Origin: [Erwinia] mediterraneensis
GTDB lineage: Bacteria > Pseudomonadota > Gammaproteobacteria > Enterobacterales > Enterobacteriaceae
NCBI RefSeq assembly: GCF_900604315.1
Contig: NZ_LR026978.1
Span: 3,296,013 to 3,360,012 of the forward strand
Length of the DNA: 64,000 nt
Reading direction: 5' to 3'
In this document: positions 8,456-21,405 of the stretch, one piece after another
Layout of the letters: every line of letters begins with the position of its first letter
Position numbering within the stretch: the first letter of the stretch is position 1
Notes under the pieces: generated by a model
Databases searched by the model: none
What the model saw: only the letters and a program-made list of their open reading frames with translations
What the model was told of the DNA's origin: nothing
Made by a program: the position numbers and the translations under genes

Positions 8456-10384
8456 ATGCCCGTAATTACGCTTCCTGATGGAAGCCAGCGTTCTTTTGAT
8501 CGTCCCGTCAGCGTGATGGATATCGCGCAGGATATCGGTCCTGGTCTGGCAAAAGCCTGTATCGCCGGACGCGTCAATGGCGAACTGGTGGATGCCGTTG
8601 ATCTCATCCATGAAGATGCCGCTGTCGCCATTATCACCGCCAAAGATGAAGCTGGCCTGGAGATTATTCGTCACTCCTGCGCGCACCTGTTAGGGCACGC
8701 GATTAAACAGCTGTGGCCAGATACCAAAATGGCTATCGGTCCGGTGATCGATAACGGTTTCTATTATGATGTGGATCTCGACCGCACGCTGAGCCAGGAA
8801 GACATTGAGCTGCTGGAAAAGCGCATGCATGAACTGGCAGAAACCAATTACACCGTCATCAAGAAAAAAGTGAGCTGGCAGGAAGCGCGTGACGTTTTCG
8901 CCGCCCGCGGTGAGATTTATAAAACCACCATTCTGGATGAGAATATCAGCCACGACGACCGTCCTGGCCTCTATCATCATGAAGAATATATCGACATGTG
9001 CCGCGGTCCGCACGTGCCGAACATGCGTTTCTGCCACTTCTTCAAGCTGCAGAAAATTTCCGGTGCCTACTGGCGTGGCGACAGCAACAATAAAATGCTG
9101 CAGCGTATCTACGGCACCGCCTGGGCGGATAAAAAACAGTTGAATGCTTATCTGCAGCGTCTGGAAGAGGCGGCGAAGCGCGATCACCGTAAAATTGGTA
9201 AGCAGCTCGATCTCTACCATATGCAGGAAGAAGCGCCGGGTATGGTGTTCTGGCACAACGACGGCTGGACCATCTTCCGCGAGCTGGAAGTGTTTGTACG
9301 CAGCAAGCTGAAAGAGTATCAGTACCAGGAAGTGAAAGGGCCCTTTATGATGGACCGTGTGCTCTGGGAAAAAACCGGACACTGGGAAAACTATAAAGAA
9401 GCGATGTTCACCACCTCTTCCGAGAACCGTGAATATTGCATCAAGCCGATGAACTGCCCGGGCCACGTGCAGATCTTCAATCAGGGGCTGAAATCCTACC
9501 GTGATCTGCCGTTACGTATGGCGGAGTTCGGCAGCTGCCATCGTAACGAGCCGTCAGGCGCGCTGCATGGTCTGATGCGCGTACGCGGCTTCACCCAGGA
9601 CGATGCGCATATCTTCTGTACGGAAGAGCAGGTCCGCAGCGAAGTAAACAGTTGCATCCGAATGGTGTATGATATGTACAGCACCTTCGGCTTTGAGAAA
9701 ATTGTGGTAAAACTCTCTACGCGTCCGGAAAAACGTATCGGTACCGATGATATGTGGGATCGCGCAGAACAGGATTTGGCGGCCGCGCTGAAGGAAAATA
9801 ATATTTCCTTTGAATATCAGCCGGGCGAAGGCGCTTTCTATGGCCCTAAAATCGAATTTACCCTGTATGATTGTCTCGATCGCGCCTGGCAGTGTGGTAC
9901 AGTTCAGCTAGACTTCTCTTTGCCGAAGCGTCTGGACGCCACTTATGTGGGTGAAACCAACGATCGTCAGACACCGGTGATGATTCACCGTGCTATTCTG
10001 GGGTCAATGGAGCGCTTTATTGGCATCCTGACCGAAGAATTTGCCGGTTTCTTCCCGAGCTGGCTGGCCCCGGTACAGGCCGTGGTGATGAATATCACCG
10101 ATAATCAGGCCGAATATGTCAACGAATTGACGCGCAAATTGCAAAATGCCGGCATTCGTGTAAAAGCAGACTTGAGAAACGAGAAGATAGGCTTTAAAAT
10201 CCGCGAGCACACATTACGTCGCGTCCCTTATATGTTAGTCTGCGGTGAAAAAGAAGTGGAGGCCGGCAAGGTAGCCGTGCGTACCCGCCGTGGCAAAGAC
10301 CTTGGGTCGATGGATGTCGATGTGTTTGTTGAGAAGCTGCAACAAGAGATTCGCAGCCGAAATCTTCACCAACTGGAGGAATAA
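8456..10384 (+). CDS. thrS: Threonine--tRNA ligase
   Basis: A 642-residue class II aminoacyl-tRNA synthetase, same length as E. coli ThrRS. It charges tRNA-Thr in the cytosol. Domains in order are TGS (about 1-61), the editing domain with [10 protein letters not shown] (about residue 73 on), the catalytic core and the anticodon-binding domain from about 535. Zinc ligand Cys334 is seen in MNCPGH, with FYGPKIEF as a core landmark. The ATG at 8456 follows TAAGGA; another ATG at 8451 is out of frame. The thrS stop overlaps the Shine-Dalgarno of infC, so translation is probably coupled. It is autoregulated through the leader hairpin. Confidence 0.98.
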   Translation: MPVITLPDGSQRSFDRPVSVMDIAQDIGPGLAKACIAGRVNGELVDAVDLIHEDAAVAIITAKDEAGLEIIRHSCAHLLGHAIKQLWPDTKMAIGPVIDNGFYYDVDLDRTLSQEDIELLEKRMHELAETNYTVIKKKVSWQEARDVFAARGEIYKTTILDENISHDDRPGLYHHEEYIDMCRGPHVPNMRFCHFFKLQKISGAYWRGDSNNKMLQRIYGTAWADKKQLNAYLQRLEEAAKRDHRKIGKQLDLYHMQEEAPGMVFWHNDGWTIFRELEVFVRSKLKEYQYQEVKGPFMMDRVLWEKTGHWENYKEAMFTTSSENREYCIKPMNCPGHVQIFNQGLKSYRDLPLRMAEFGSCHRNEPSGALHGLMRVRGFTQDDAHIFCTEEQVRSEVNSCIRMVYDMYSTFGFEKIVVKLSTRPEKRIGTDDMWDRAEQDLAAALKENNISFEYQPGEGAFYGPKIEFTLYDCLDRAWQCGTVQLDFSLPKRLDATYVGETNDRQTPVMIHRAILGSMERFIGILTEEFAGFFPSWLAPVQAVVMNITDNQAEYVNELTRKLQNAGIRVKADLRNEKIGFKIREHTLRRVPYMLVCGEKEVEAGKVAVRTRRGKDLGSMDVDVFVEKLQQEIRSRNLHQLEE

Positions 10385-10930
<546 letters not shown>

Positions 10931-10948
10931 GCCTTCAAGTAACAGATA

Positions 10949-10978
10949 CCGCGCAGCGTTCGCGTTGTGCGGCTTTTT
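10949..10978 (+). terminator. Terminator between infC and rpmI
   Basis: A 10-bp stem with wobble pairs (CCGCGCAGCG with CGTTGTGCGG) closed by a TTCG tetraloop and followed by CTTTTTG. Read-through is expected because rpmI and rplT lie beyond it in the same operon. Confidence 0.75.
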
Positions 10979-11030
10979 GTTCGCCTGTCTGGGTCATTTT
11001 ATTAACAATGCGAAGTGGATATTTGTCAAA

Positions 11031-11228
11031 ATGCCAAAGATTAAAACTGTCCGTGGCGCGGCTAAGCGCTTCAAGAAGACCGCTTCTGGCGGCTTCAAGC
11101 GCAAGCACGCTAACCTGCGTCATATTCTGACCAAAAAATCAACCAAGCGTAAACGTCACCTGCGTCCGAAAGGCCTGGTATCTAAAGGCGATCTGGGTCT
11201 GGTAGTAGCCTGCCTGCCTTACGCATAA
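11031..11228 (+). CDS. rpmI: 50S ribosomal protein L35
   Basis: A 65-residue basic protein of the large ribosomal subunit. [17 protein letters not shown] and the C-terminal [19 protein letters not shown] (key ends only) match the family, with many Lys and Arg. An in-frame start at 10965 would add 22 residues that are not family-like. In E. coli the rpmI translation-initiation region is folded with upstream RNA and repressed by L20, the product of the next gene. Confidence 0.97.
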   Translation: MPKIKTVRGAAKRFKKTASGGFKRKHANLRHILTKKSTKRKRHLRPKGLVSKGDLGLVVACLPYA

Positions 11229-11253
11229 GTTAATTTTTTACAACAGAATATAG

Positions 11254-11625
<372 letters not shown>

Positions 11626-11632
11626 GTCAGGT

Positions 11633-11658
11633 AAAAAAGGGAGCTTGCTCCCTTTTTT
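11633..11658 (+). terminator. Terminator of the thrS-infC-rpmI-rplT operon
   Basis: GGGAGC-TT-GCTCCC flanked by six A and six T bases. The symmetry makes it usable in both directions, but only the plus strand has a gene to terminate. Confidence 0.93.
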
Positions 11659-11682
11659 ATTGTCCCTAATCTGCGTAAACGA

Positions 11683-11711
11683 TTGACATTTATCACGATG
11701 GGCATTTCAAT
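11683..11711 (+). promoter_or_regulatory. Promoter of pheM-pheS-pheT
   Basis: TTGACA at 11683-11688, a 17-base spacer and TTCAAT at 11706-11711. The -35 is perfect and the -10 matches 4 of 6. It lies 34 bases before pheM. Confidence 0.7.
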
Positions 11712-11745
11712 AGTGCCGTTAAAATGATGACAAGGTAACGCAAGC

Positions 11746-11790
11746 ATGCACGCTGCTATTTTCCGTTTCTTTTTTTACTTTAGCACCTGA
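11746..11790 (+). CDS. pheM: Phenylalanine operon leader peptide PheM
   Basis: A 14-residue leader, [14 protein letters not shown], with five Phe, differing from E. coli PheM ([14 protein letters not shown]) only at residue 2. Ribosome stalling on the Phe codons when charged tRNA-Phe is short prevents the attenuator from forming, so pheS and pheT are transcribed. It was found by reading the leader directly. Confidence 0.95.
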   Translation: [14 protein letters not shown]

Positions 11791-11836
11791 CATCCAGGGG
11801 CTTTTGCGCATAGAAAAGAAACGAAAAATCGCGCTG

Positions 11837-12920
<1,084 letters not shown>

Positions 12921-12934
12921 GGGCAGGTTATCCA

Positions 12935-15322
12935 ATGAAATTCAGTGAACTCTGGTTACGCGAATGGGTAAATCCAGCCCTGGACAGCGCTGCGCTGGCT
13001 GAACAAATTACCATGGCAGGCCTGGAAGTGGACGGCGTCGAGCCGGTTGCCGGCGCGTTCCACGGCGTGGTGGTTGGTGAAGTGGTAGAGTGCGGCCAGC
13101 ACCCGAACGCCGATAAACTACGCGTCACCAAAGTGAATGTTGGCGGCGATCGTCTGCTGGACATCGTGTGCGGCGCACCCAACTGCCGTCAGGGCCTGAA
13201 AGTGGCCGTGGCGACCGTGGGCGCGGTACTGCCGGGCGACTTTAAAATCAAAGCAGCAAAACTGCGCGGCGAGCCATCAGAAGGGATGCTCTGCTCCTTC
13301 TCCGAGCTGGGTATTACTGACGATCACAACGGTATTATCGAACTGCCAGCCGATGCGCCCATTGGCCGCGATCTTCGCGACTATCTGCAGCTGGACGACA
13401 ACACCATTGAAATCAGCGTCACCCCGAACCGCGCCGATTGTCTGGGCATCATCGGTATCGCCCGTGACGTTGCGGTGGTGAACGGTTTGCCGTTGACCCA
13501 GCCGGAAATCACCCCGGTGGCGGCCACGCTGAATGAGACCTTCCCGATTCGTATCGATGCGCCTGCCGCCTGCCCACGCTATCTGGGACGCGTGGTTAAA
13601 GGAATTAATGTGAAAGCGGCCACGCCGCTGTGGATGAAAGAGAAACTGCGCCGCTGCGGTATTCGCTCTATCGATCCGGTGGTGGATATCACCAACTATG
13701 TCCTGCTGGAGCTGGGTCAGCCGATGCACGCCTTCGATCTCAACCGCATTGACGGCGGCATCGTGGTGCGGATGGCAGAAGAGGGAGAAACCCTGACCCT
13801 GCTGGATGGCAGCGAAGCGACGCTGAGCAGCGACACCTTAGTGATTGCCGATCACCATAAGGCACTGGCGATGGGCGGTATCTTTGGCGGCGAACACTCT
13901 GGCGTGAATGAAGAGACGCAAAACATCCTGTTTGAGTGCGCTTATTTCGATCCGCTGGCGATTACCGGGCGCGCACGCCGCCACGGCCTGCATACCGATG
14001 CTTCTCACCGCTACGAGCGTGGTGTCGATCCGGCACTGCAGCACAAGGCGCTGGAACGCGCGACCCAGCTGTTGCTGGAGATTTGCGGGGGTGAAGCTGG
14101 TCCGGTGATCGACCAGACGCACAGTGAGACGCTGCCGGCCCGTGCGACCATTACACTGCGTCGCGAGAAGCTGGACCGCCTGATTGGTCATGTGATTGGC
14201 GACGAGCAGGTCACCGATATTCTGCAGCGTCTGGGCTGTGAAGTCACGGCGGGCAATGGCGAATGGCAAGCGGTCGCCCCCAGCTGGCGCTTCGATATGA
14301 CTATCGAAGAAGATCTGATCGAAGAAGTGGCCCGCGTTTACGGTTACAACAACATTCCCAATGTGCCGGTGCAGGCGGGTCTGGTCATGACCTCTCATCG
14401 TGAAGCCTCGCTGTCGCTGAAACGCGTGAAAACGCTGCTGGTAGATAAAGGCTATCAGGAAGCGATTACCTACAGCTTTGTCGATCCTAAAGTGCAGTCG
14501 CTGCTGCATCCGGGCGAAAAGGCGCTGATTCTGCCGAGCCCTATCTCCAGCGAAATGTCGGCGATGCGTCTGTCGCTCTGGAGCGGCCTGCTGAGTGCGG
14601 TGGTCTATAACCAGAACCGTCAGCAGAGCCGCGTGCGTCTGTTTGAAAGCGGTCTGCGCTTTGTACCGGATACACAAGCGGATTTAGGTATCCGTCAGGA
14701 TCTTATGCTGGCAGGGGTGATAAGCGGTAACCGTGACGAAGAGCACTGGGATCTGGCGCGCCATACGGTAGACTTCTATGATTTAAAAGGTGATTTGGAA
14801 TCGGTACTGGAACTCACCGGTAAGCTTGACGATATCCGCTTCCGCGCCGAAGCCAATCCGGCGTTACATCCGGGTCAAAGTGCGGCGATTTACCTGAAAG
14901 ATGAACGAATCGGATTTATCGGGGTGGTTCATCCGGAACTGGAACGTAAGCTGGATCTCAACGGACGCACCTTAGTCTTTGAACTGCTTTGGAATAAGGT
15001 CGCAGACCGCGTCCTGCCTGATGCGCGCGAGATTTCACGCTTCCCGGCAAACCGTCGTGATATCGCCGTTGTGGTGCCGGAAAATGTACCCGCAGCAGAT
15101 ATTATTGCAGAGTGTAAGAAAGTTGGCGTAAATCAGATAGTTGGCGTAAACTTGTTTGACGTGTACCGTGGTAAGGGTGTAAACGAGGGTTATAAGAGCC
15201 TCGCGATTAGCCTGATTTTGCAGGATACCAGCCGGACACTCGAAGAAGAGGAGATTGCTGCAACCGTTGCCAGATGCGTTGCGGCATTAAAAGAGCGATT
15301 CCAGGCAACCTTGAGGGATTGA
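12935..15322 (+). CDS. pheT: Phenylalanine--tRNA ligase beta subunit
   Basis: A 795-residue subunit, same length as in E. coli. In order: an N-terminal tRNA-binding OB domain (about 40-150), the B3/B4 editing domain that hydrolyses Tyr-tRNA-Phe (about 200-400), B5, a class II-like inactive core and the C-terminal anticodon-binding FDX-ACB domain from about 700 ([14 protein letters not shown]). The stop is four bases before ihfA. Confidence 0.98.
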   Translation: MKFSELWLREWVNPALDSAALAEQITMAGLEVDGVEPVAGAFHGVVVGEVVECGQHPNADKLRVTKVNVGGDRLLDIVCGAPNCRQGLKVAVATVGAVLPGDFKIKAAKLRGEPSEGMLCSFSELGITDDHNGIIELPADAPIGRDLRDYLQLDDNTIEISVTPNRADCLGIIGIARDVAVVNGLPLTQPEITPVAATLNETFPIRIDAPAACPRYLGRVVKGINVKAATPLWMKEKLRRCGIRSIDPVVDITNYVLLELGQPMHAFDLNRIDGGIVVRMAEEGETLTLLDGSEATLSSDTLVIADHHKALAMGGIFGGEHSGVNEETQNILFECAYFDPLAITGRARRHGLHTDASHRYERGVDPALQHKALERATQLLLEICGGEAGPVIDQTHSETLPARATITLRREKLDRLIGHVIGDEQVTDILQRLGCEVTAGNGEWQAVAPSWRFDMTIEEDLIEEVARVYGYNNIPNVPVQAGLVMTSHREASLSLKRVKTLLVDKGYQEAITYSFVDPKVQSLLHPGEKALILPSPISSEMSAMRLSLWSGLLSAVVYNQNRQQSRVRLFESGLRFVPDTQADLGIRQDLMLAGVISGNRDEEHWDLARHTVDFYDLKGDLESVLELTGKLDDIRFRAEANPALHPGQSAAIYLKDERIGFIGVVHPELERKLDLNGRTLVFELLWNKVADRVLPDAREISRFPANRRDIAVVVPENVPAADIIAECKKVGVNQIVGVNLFDVYRGKGVNEGYKSLAISLILQDTSRTLEEEEIAATVARCVAALKERFQATLRD

Positions 15323-15326
15323 ACCT

Positions 15327-15626
15327 ATGGCGCTTACAAAAGCTGAAATGTCAGAGTACCTGTTTGAAAAGCTCGGGCTGAGCAAACGTGATGCAAAAGA
15401 GCTGGTAGAACTGTTTTTTGAAGAGGTCCGCCGCGCTTTGGAAAATGGTGAACAGGTCAAACTGTCTGGATTTGGTAATTTCGACCTGCGCGATAAGAAC
15501 CAACGTCCTGGTCGGAATCCGAAAACGGGGGAAGATATCCCGATTACTGCTCGTCGCGTGGTGACCTTCCGTCCCGGACAGAAGTTAAAAAGCCGCGTAG
15601 AAAACGCTTCACCGAAAAACGACTGA
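15327..15626 (+). CDS. ihfA: Integration host factor alpha subunit
   Basis: A 99-residue DNA-bending protein of the HU/IHF family. It pairs with IhfB and bends DNA at WATCAANNNNTTR sites. Landmarks are [19 protein letters not shown], the beta arm [18 protein letters not shown] with the intercalating Pro, and [12 protein letters not shown]. It lies four bases after pheT and is probably read from the phe operon as well as from a promoter inside pheT, as in E. coli. Confidence 0.98.
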   Translation: MALTKAEMSEYLFEKLGLSKRDAKELVELFFEEVRRALENGEQVKLSGFGNFDLRDKNQRPGRNPKTGEDIPITARRVVTFRPGQKLKSRVENASPKND

Positions 15627-15641
15627 CTCATTTCAGTGTAC

Positions 15642-15666
15642 AAAAGGCCGCTTCAGCGGCCTTTTT
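15642..15666 (+). terminator. Terminator of ihfA
   Basis: AAAAGGCCGCT-TC-AGCGGCCTTTT followed by TT, 16 bases after the ihfA stop. Confidence 0.93.
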
Positions 15667-15808
15667 TATCGCTGTTGCTGGCCTGCCAGCGGCAGGTCTG
15701 GCGACGATTCGCACCCGCCTGCGTCTGAGGCTCCGGTTATCCCGATCTTTCTTTTTCCCGCAATCTCACTACAATCAAATCTCTGTTTTCTCAGCCGTGT
15801 TTCCTGCC

Positions 15809-16792
15809 ATGACCTTGCTGGATCAGCTTGCCCATCAAACCGACCGCCGTAGCCAGCGCTGGCTGATTCGTCTGAGCCTCGGGTTAGTATTACTGTTTAT
15901 ACTCAGCCTGTGCGCCGGTGACAGCTGGATTGCGCCGCATCGCTGGTTCACCCCTGCAGGCGATCTGTTTGTCTGGCAACTGCGCCTGCCGCGTACGCTG
16001 GCGGTGATGCTGGTAGGCGCAGCGCTGGCAGTATGCGGCGTGGTGATGCAGGCGTTGTTTACCAATCCACTGGCGGAGCCTGGCCTGTTGGGGGTATCCA
16101 ATGGGGCGGGGATCGGCCTGGTGCTGGGCGTGATGCTTGGCAGCGGTTCGCTCTGGAGCCTGAGCCTGGCGGCGATGGCGGGGGCACTGCTGATCACCCT
16201 GATCCTGCTGCATTTTGCGCACCGCCAGCTCTCCGTCAGCCGCCTGCTGTTAACCGGCGTGGCGCTGGGCATTATCTGCAGCGCCATTATGACCTGGGCG
16301 GTCTATTTCAGCTCGGCCCTGGATCTGCGCCAGCTGATGTACTGGCTGATGGGCGGTTTCAGCGGCATCGACTGGCGTTACGGCTGGATGATGCTGGGAT
16401 TGCTGCCAGTGACGCTGGCGCTGATGGCGACCGCACGAGTACTTAACCTGCTGGCGCTGGGGGAAACCTCTGCACGTCAGCTGGGGCTGCCTCTGTTATT
16501 CTGGCGTAACCTGCTGGTACTGGCGATGGGCTGGCTGGTGGGCGTCAGCGTGGCGCTGGCGGGCGCCATCGGCTTTGTCGGCCTGGTGATCCCCCATCTG
16601 CTGCGCCTGAGCGGCCTGAACGATCACCGCTACCTGCTGCCCGCCTCGGCGCTGGCGGGAGCGCTGGTACTGCTGGGGGCGGATATCCTGGCCCGCCTGG
16701 TGCTGACCTCAGCGGAGTTGCCCATTGGCGTGGTCACGGCCACGCTGGGCGCGCCGCTGTTTATCATGCTGTTACTGAAATCCCCACGCTAG
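15809..16792 (+). CDS. btuC: Vitamin B12 ABC transporter permease BtuC
   Basis: A 327-residue inner-membrane permease of the FecCD family with about ten helices; E. coli BtuC has 326. With BtuD it imports cobalamin delivered by BtuF. Family landmarks are [36 protein letters not shown] and the coupling-helix region [19 protein letters not shown] at 15809 gives the expected length; a GTG at 15797 would add four residues, so the exact start is uncertain. btuE and btuD follow. Confidence 0.94.
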   Translation: MTLLDQLAHQTDRRSQRWLIRLSLGLVLLFILSLCAGDSWIAPHRWFTPAGDLFVWQLRLPRTLAVMLVGAALAVCGVVMQALFTNPLAEPGLLGVSNGAGIGLVLGVMLGSGSLWSLSLAAMAGALLITLILLHFAHRQLSVSRLLLTGVALGIICSAIMTWAVYFSSALDLRQLMYWLMGGFSGIDWRYGWMMLGLLPVTLALMATARVLNLLALGETSARQLGLPLLFWRNLLVLAMGWLVGVSVALAGAIGFVGLVIPHLLRLSGLNDHRYLLPASALAGALVLLGADILARLVLTSAELPIGVVTATLGAPLFIMLLLKSPR

Positions 16793-16824
16793 CTGCGGCT
16801 GGCGCTTCTAACCGAGACAGGTGA

Positions 16825-17373
16825 ATGATGAGCATTTTTCAAACTGAGCTGGAAACGCTGGATGGCGAAAAAACGACCCTGGCCCAATGGCAGGGGCAGG
16901 TACTGCTGGTAGTGAACGTGGCATCAAAATGTGGCCTGACTCCGCAATATGGCCAGCTGGAAAACCTGCATAAAACCTGGCAGGCGCGTGGTTTCAGCGT
17001 GCTGGGCTTTCCCTGTAATCAGTTCCTGGAACAGGAGCCCGGCAGTAACCAGGAGATCAAAATCTACTGCAGTACTACCTGGGGCGTCACGTTCCCGATG
17101 TTCAGCAAGACCGATGTGAACGGCCCGCACCGTCATCCGTTATACGCACAGTTGATCGCTGCCCGCCCGGAAGCCGTTGCGCCAGAGGGAAGCGGCTTCC
17201 GCGAGCGGATGATCAGCAAAGGGCGGGCGCCGCAACAGCCAGGCGACATACTGTGGAACTTTGAAAAGTTTCTGATCGATCGTGAAGGCAACGTGATACA
17301 GCGCTTCTCGCCCGATATGTCGCCGGATGATACGCTGATTGCACAAAGTATTGAGCAGGCGCTGGCAAAATAG
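16825..17373 (+). CDS. btuE: Glutathione/thioredoxin peroxidase BtuE
   Basis: A 182-residue enzyme of the glutathione peroxidase family, E. coli BtuE 183. It reduces peroxides using thioredoxin or glutathione and is not needed for B12 uptake despite its name. The peroxidatic Cys is in NVASKCGLTPQY (about residue 36). FPCNQFLEQEPGSNQEI and WNFEKFL supply the catalytic Gln/Trp/Asn region. It starts with two adjacent ATGs; either could be used. It lies between btuC and btuD, and its stop codon is directly followed by the btuD ATG. Confidence 0.94.
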   Translation: MMSIFQTELETLDGEKTTLAQWQGQVLLVVNVASKCGLTPQYGQLENLHKTWQARGFSVLGFPCNQFLEQEPGSNQEIKIYCSTTWGVTFPMFSKTDVNGPHRHPLYAQLIAARPEAVAPEGSGFRERMISKGRAPQQPGDILWNFEKFLIDREGNVIQRFSPDMSPDDTLIAQSIEQALAK

Positions 17374-18129
17374 ATGTTGATGACGCTTAAGGATGCCGCC
17401 GTCCCCGGACGGCTGGCACCTTTTTCTGCGGCGCTGCCCTCCGGGCAGCTGTTGCACCTGGTGGGGCCGAATGGTGCGGGAAAAAGCACTCTGCTGGCGC
17501 TGCTGGCAGGACTGCTGCCGGCGCAGGGCGTCATCGAGTTTCTGCAGCGGCCGTTAGCGCACTGGCAGGGTCCGGCGCTGGCGCTGGCACGCGCCTGGCT
17601 GCCGCAGCAGCAGATGCCGCTCAGCGAGATGCCGGTTTTTCACTATTTACGCCTGCATCTGCCACGCGTGCCAGATCGCAGCGGCATTGATGACGCGTTA
17701 AGCGCACTGCTGGCCGCGCTGCAGCTGAGCGATAAACTGCAGCGTCGGCTGACGCAGCTCTCCGGCGGGGAGTGGCAGCGGGTACGTCTGGCGGCGGTGA
17801 TGCTGCAGATCGATCCCGCCATCAATCCCCGGGGAAAGCTGTTACTGCTGGATGAGCCGATGACGGCACTGGATATCGCCCAGCAGAAAGCGGTGGACGA
17901 TCAGATCGCGCGCCTCTGTGCGGCAGGCATTACAGTGGTGACCAGCGGGCACGATCTCAATCACAGCCTGCAACATGCGCAACGCGTCTGGCTGTTGCAT
18001 CAGGGCGCAGTGGTGGCGCAGGGTGCGGCCAGCACCGTGCTTACCCCGGAGCAGCTGGCGCCGCTGTATCAGATCGCGTTCCGCCAGGCAGAGCTGGATG
18101 GCCGTCCCCAGTTAATGGTGTTGCGTTAA
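17374..18129 (+). CDS. btuD: Vitamin B12 ABC transporter ATP-binding protein BtuD
   Basis: A 251-residue ATPase; E. coli 249. Walker A is GPNGAGKST, the signature is LSGGEWQRVRLA, Walker B is LLLLDEP and the switch His is in SGHDL. It powers the BtuCD importer. Its ATG follows the btuE stop with no gap, so it probably depends on translational coupling. A second ATG at 17380 is also possible. The periplasmic binding protein BtuF is not in this window. Confidence 0.95.
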   Translation: MLMTLKDAAVPGRLAPFSAALPSGQLLHLVGPNGAGKSTLLALLAGLLPAQGVIEFLQRPLAHWQGPALALARAWLPQQQMPLSEMPVFHYLRLHLPRVPDRSGIDDALSALLAALQLSDKLQRRLTQLSGGEWQRVRLAAVMLQIDPAINPRGKLLLLDEPMTALDIAQQKAVDDQIARLCAAGITVVTSGHDLNHSLQHAQRVWLLHQGAVVAQGAASTVLTPEQLAPLYQIAFRQAELDGRPQLMVLR

Positions 18130-18207
18130 GCCCCGGGGCCACTTGCCACCAGGGATAATTTCCCGTTAAAGTAGCGCCAGTTACGTCACATCCAGGAAAT
18201 ATCTGTC

Positions 18208-18666
18208 ATGCGGATTGGATTACTGATCGTCATACTGTTGCTGGCGGGCTGCAGTCATCATACCCCACCACCCAACGGCAGGCTGTCTGATTCCATTACC
18301 GTGCTGGCACAACTCAACGATCAGCTCAGCCAGTGGCGCGGCACTCCTTATCGCTATGGCGGCCTGGGGCGCAGCGGCGTAGACTGTTCCGGCTTCGTTT
18401 TTCTTACCTTCCGCGATAAATTTGATCTGCAACTGCCGCGTACCACCCGTGCGCAGAGTGATATCGGCACGCGTATCGATAAAGATGATCTGTTGCCAGG
18501 CGATCTGGTGTTTTTTAAAACCGGTCGGGGAGAGAATGGCCTGCATGTCGGCATTTACGACAGCGATAACGCCTTTATCCACGCGTCTACCAGCCAGGGT
18601 GTGATCCGCTCTTCACTCAACAACAGCTACTGGCGCAAAGCCTTCTGGCAGGCGCGCCGTATCTGA
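18208..18666 (+). CDS. nlpC: NlpC, NlpC/P60 family lipoprotein peptidoglycan hydrolase
   Basis: A 152-residue lipoprotein; E. coli NlpC 154. The signal ends in the lipobox LAGC with Cys15, and Ser at +2 predicts sorting to the outer membrane. The NlpC/P60 cysteine-peptidase triad is seen as Cys60 (VDCSGF), His113 (HVGIY) and His125 (FIHAS). Members cut peptide stems of peptidoglycan. It follows btuD after 78 bases, as in E. coli, though no tie to B12 uptake is known. Confidence 0.94.
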   Translation: MRIGLLIVILLLAGCSHHTPPPNGRLSDSITVLAQLNDQLSQWRGTPYRYGGLGRSGVDCSGFVFLTFRDKFDLQLPRTTRAQSDIGTRIDKDDLLPGDLVFFKTGRGENGLHVGIYDSDNAFIHASTSQGVIRSSLNNSYWRKAFWQARRI

Positions 18667-18800
18667 TCCTCTCCCGGTCCATCACGCCGCTTTCCTGTCT
18701 AAATGTCGCTGTGGGCATTACACTGGTGAGATAATCAATCTGTAACCGGACAAACGGGTTGTGCCGCCGGGCGCAACTTTGAGAGTCTCGGGAGGCGCGA

Positions 18801-20240
18801 ATGCAATTCAATAATACCTGGTACCACGAACTGGCGGGCACCTATACCGCCCTGAAGCCCACGCCCCTTGAGGGCGGGCGCCTGCTCTATCACAACGCGC
18901 CGCTGGCTGCGGAGATGGCGCTGGACGCGTCACTGTTTGCCGGAGACGGGCATGGCGTCTGGTATGGCGAGGATCTGCTGCCCGGCATGCAGCCGCTGGC
19001 GCAGGTCTACAGCGGTCATCAGTTTGGCGTCTGGGCAGGGCAACTGGGCGACGGACGTGGCATCCTGCTGGGCGAACAGCAGCTGCCGGGCGGAGACAAG
19101 CTGGACTGGCACCTGAAAGGTGCGGGTCTGACCCCTTATTCGCGAATGGGCGATGGCCGTGCGGTAATCCGCTCAACGGTGCGTGAATTTCTCGCCTCGG
19201 AAGCGATGCATCATCTGGGGATCCCCACCACGCGCGCGCTGAGCATCGCCATCAGCGACGAACCGGTGCGGCGTGAAACCACCGAGCGTGGTGCTATGCT
19301 GATGCGTATTGCGCAGAGCCATCTGCGCTTTGGTCACTTTGAGCACTTTTTTTACAGCGGTCAGCCGGAAAAAGTGCAGCAGCTGGCGGACTATGCCATT
19401 CATCATCACTGGCCTGAACTGGCATCGCAGGCGGATCGCTATCTGCTGTGGTTCAGCGATATTGTAAAACGCACCGCCCGCCTGATCGCCCTCTGGCAGA
19501 GTCTCGGCTTTGCCCATGGTGTAATGAACACCGACAATATGTCGATCCTCGGCCTGACCATGGATTACGGCCCCTACGGCTTCCTGGATGATTATCAACC
19601 CGATTTTATCTGCAATCACAGCGACTATCAGGGGCGTTATGCCTTCAATAATCAGCCCACCATCGGCCTGTGGAATCTCAACCGCCTGGCCCACGCGCTC
19701 TCTGGCCTGCTGACCACGGAACAGCTGAAGCAGGGACTGGGTGAATATGAGCCGGAGCTGATGCGCCTCTGGGGCGAGCGGATGCGCGCCCGGCTCGGGC
19801 TGCTGACTGCCGATGAGCAGGATAACGCCATCCTGAGCGATCTGCTGGCGCTGATGGCGCAGGAGCGCAGCGACTATACGCGCACTTTCCGCCTGTTGAG
19901 CAACACGCAGCAGCAGGAGAGCCGCTCAGCGTTGCGCGACGAGTTTATTGACCGCGAAGCGTTTGACGGCTGGTATCAGCGCTATCGTCAGCGGCTGTTG
20001 CAGGAAGAGCGCACGGATGAGGAGCGGCAGCGGGTAATGAAGGCGGCGAACCCGGCGGTGGTGCTGCGTAATTATCTGGCGCAACAGGTGATTGAAGAGG
20101 CGGAGCGGGGGGAAACGGCGTTGTTGCAGCGCCTGCATCAGGCCCTGCAACATCCTTACTCAGACAATCCGGCGTGGGAGGAATTTCCCCGTCGTCCGCC
20201 GGACTGGGGGAAAACGCTGGAGGTCAGCTGCTCCAGCTGA
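18801..20240 (+). CDS. selO: Protein adenylyltransferase SelO (YdiU)
   Basis: A 479-residue pseudokinase-fold enzyme; E. coli 478. SelO binds ATP in an inverted orientation and transfers AMP to Ser, Thr and Tyr of target proteins, linked to redox defence. Landmarks are [39 protein letters not shown] and [20 protein letters not shown]. The C-terminus VSCSS carries Cys where eukaryotic SelO has selenocysteine. It stands alone between nlpC and the convergent aroH, eight bases from the aroH stop. Confidence 0.95.
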   Translation: MQFNNTWYHELAGTYTALKPTPLEGGRLLYHNAPLAAEMALDASLFAGDGHGVWYGEDLLPGMQPLAQVYSGHQFGVWAGQLGDGRGILLGEQQLPGGDKLDWHLKGAGLTPYSRMGDGRAVIRSTVREFLASEAMHHLGIPTTRALSIAISDEPVRRETTERGAMLMRIAQSHLRFGHFEHFFYSGQPEKVQQLADYAIHHHWPELASQADRYLLWFSDIVKRTARLIALWQSLGFAHGVMNTDNMSILGLTMDYGPYGFLDDYQPDFICNHSDYQGRYAFNNQPTIGLWNLNRLAHALSGLLTTEQLKQGLGEYEPELMRLWGERMRARLGLLTADEQDNAILSDLLALMAQERSDYTRTFRLLSNTQQQESRSALRDEFIDREAFDGWYQRYRQRLLQEERTDEERQRVMKAANPAVVLRNYLAQQVIEEAERGETALLQRLHQALQHPYSDNPAWEEFPRRPPDWGKTLEVSCSS

Positions 20241-20247
20241 CAAATCC

Positions 20248-21294
20248 TCAGAGGCGGGTCGCGACCGCCTCTGCCAGCAGCGCCAGCACCCTGGCACTCT
20301 CTTCCCAGCCCAGGCAGGGATCGGTGATCGACTGGCCATACACCAGCGGCTGGCCGCTCACCACTTTCTGATTACCTTCCTCGAGAAAGCTTTCGATCAT
20401 CACGCCGGCAACCGCCGTGGAACCGTCGCGAATCTGCTGCGCCACCGCCTCAGCCACGTCACGCTGGCGACGATGCTGCTTCAGGCAGTTGCCGTGACTG
20501 AAGTCGATCACCAGCTGCTCCGGCAAATTAAACTCGCGCAGCTGGGCGGTAGCGGCCTCGATATCCTGTGGATGATAGTTAGGCTGCTTGCCGCCGCGCA
20601 GGATCACATGACCATGGGGATTGCCGCTGGTCTGATAAATGGTCATCTGCCCGTCTTTATCGGGAGAAAGGAACATATGACTGACGCGCGCCGCGCGGAT
20701 CGCATCCACCGCAATACGGACGTTACCGTCGGTGCCGTTTTTAAAGCCCACCGGGCAGGAGAGCGCGGAAGCCATTTCACGGTGGATCTGGCTTTCAGTG
20801 GTGCGTGCGCCAATTGCGCCCCAACTGATCAGGTCAGCGATAAACTGGCCGATCACCATATCAAGAAATTCAGTCGCAGTAGGCATGCCCAGCGCATTGA
20901 TATCCAGCAGCAGCTGGCGGGCGATGCCGATGCCGCGATTCACATCAAAGCTGCCATCAAGATCGGGATCGGAAATCAGTCCCTTCCAGCCCACCACGGT
21001 ACGCGGCTTCTCGAAATAGGCGCGCATCACAATCTCCAGCTGATCCTGATAACGTTCGCGCAGCACAGCGAGGCGTTGTGCATACTCCAGCGCTGCCTGC
21101 GGATCGTGCAGCGAGCAGGGGCCGACGATCACCAGCAGGCGCTTATCTTCGCCGCTCAGGATTCGGGCAATACGCTGGCGGGCGGCAGTAATATTCGCCG
21201 CGATGGCCGGGGTAAGGGGATACTGTTGCGCAAGCATGGCCGGAGTCACCAGGCTGCCAATACGCGCAGTGCGCAGTTCGTCAGTTTTGTTCAT
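20248..21294 (-). CDS. aroH: DAHP synthase, Trp-sensitive type (AroH)
   Basis: A 348-residue class I 3-deoxy-D-arabino-heptulosonate-7-phosphate synthase, same length as E. coli AroH. It joins PEP and erythrose 4-phosphate, the first shikimate-pathway step. Landmarks are IVGPCSLHD, the GARTTESQ block, and FKNGTDG. The best match by eye is AroH, not AroF or AroG. Start 21294 gives MNKTDELRTARI with AGAGAAAG before it; an ATG at 21363 would add 23 residues. It lies downstream of ppsR. The E. coli TrpR operator in front of it seems not to be intact here. Confidence 0.93.
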   Translation of the reverse strand: MNKTDELRTARIGSLVTPAMLAQQYPLTPAIAANITAARQRIARILSGEDKRLLVIVGPCSLHDPQAALEYAQRLAVLRERYQDQLEIVMRAYFEKPRTVVGWKGLISDPDLDGSFDVNRGIGIARQLLLDINALGMPTATEFLDMVIGQFIADLISWGAIGARTTESQIHREMASALSCPVGFKNGTDGNVRIAVDAIRAARVSHMFLSPDKDGQMTIYQTSGNPHGHVILRGGKQPNYHPQDIEAATAQLREFNLPEQLVIDFSHGNCLKQHRRQRDVAEAVAQQIRDGSTAVAGVMIESFLEEGNQKVVSGQPLVYGQSITDPCLGWEESARVLALLAEAVATRL

Positions 21295-21351
21295 TACTTT
21301 CTCTAAGGTCTGTTCTTCACGACGGTGAAATACCGGGAAGTGATGCTGGTC

Positions 21352-21379
21352 ACAATAAACCATTAGCCCGCGGATTCAA
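21352..21379 (-). promoter_or_regulatory. Possible aroH promoter
   Basis: On the minus strand TTGAAT (21374-21379), a 16-base spacer and TATTGT (21352-21357). Each hexamer matches 4 of 6. Modest evidence; the position, 58 bases before the start codon, is reasonable. Confidence 0.4.
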
Positions 21380-21405
21380 GCGATTGCACACAAATAGCGA
21401 AACCG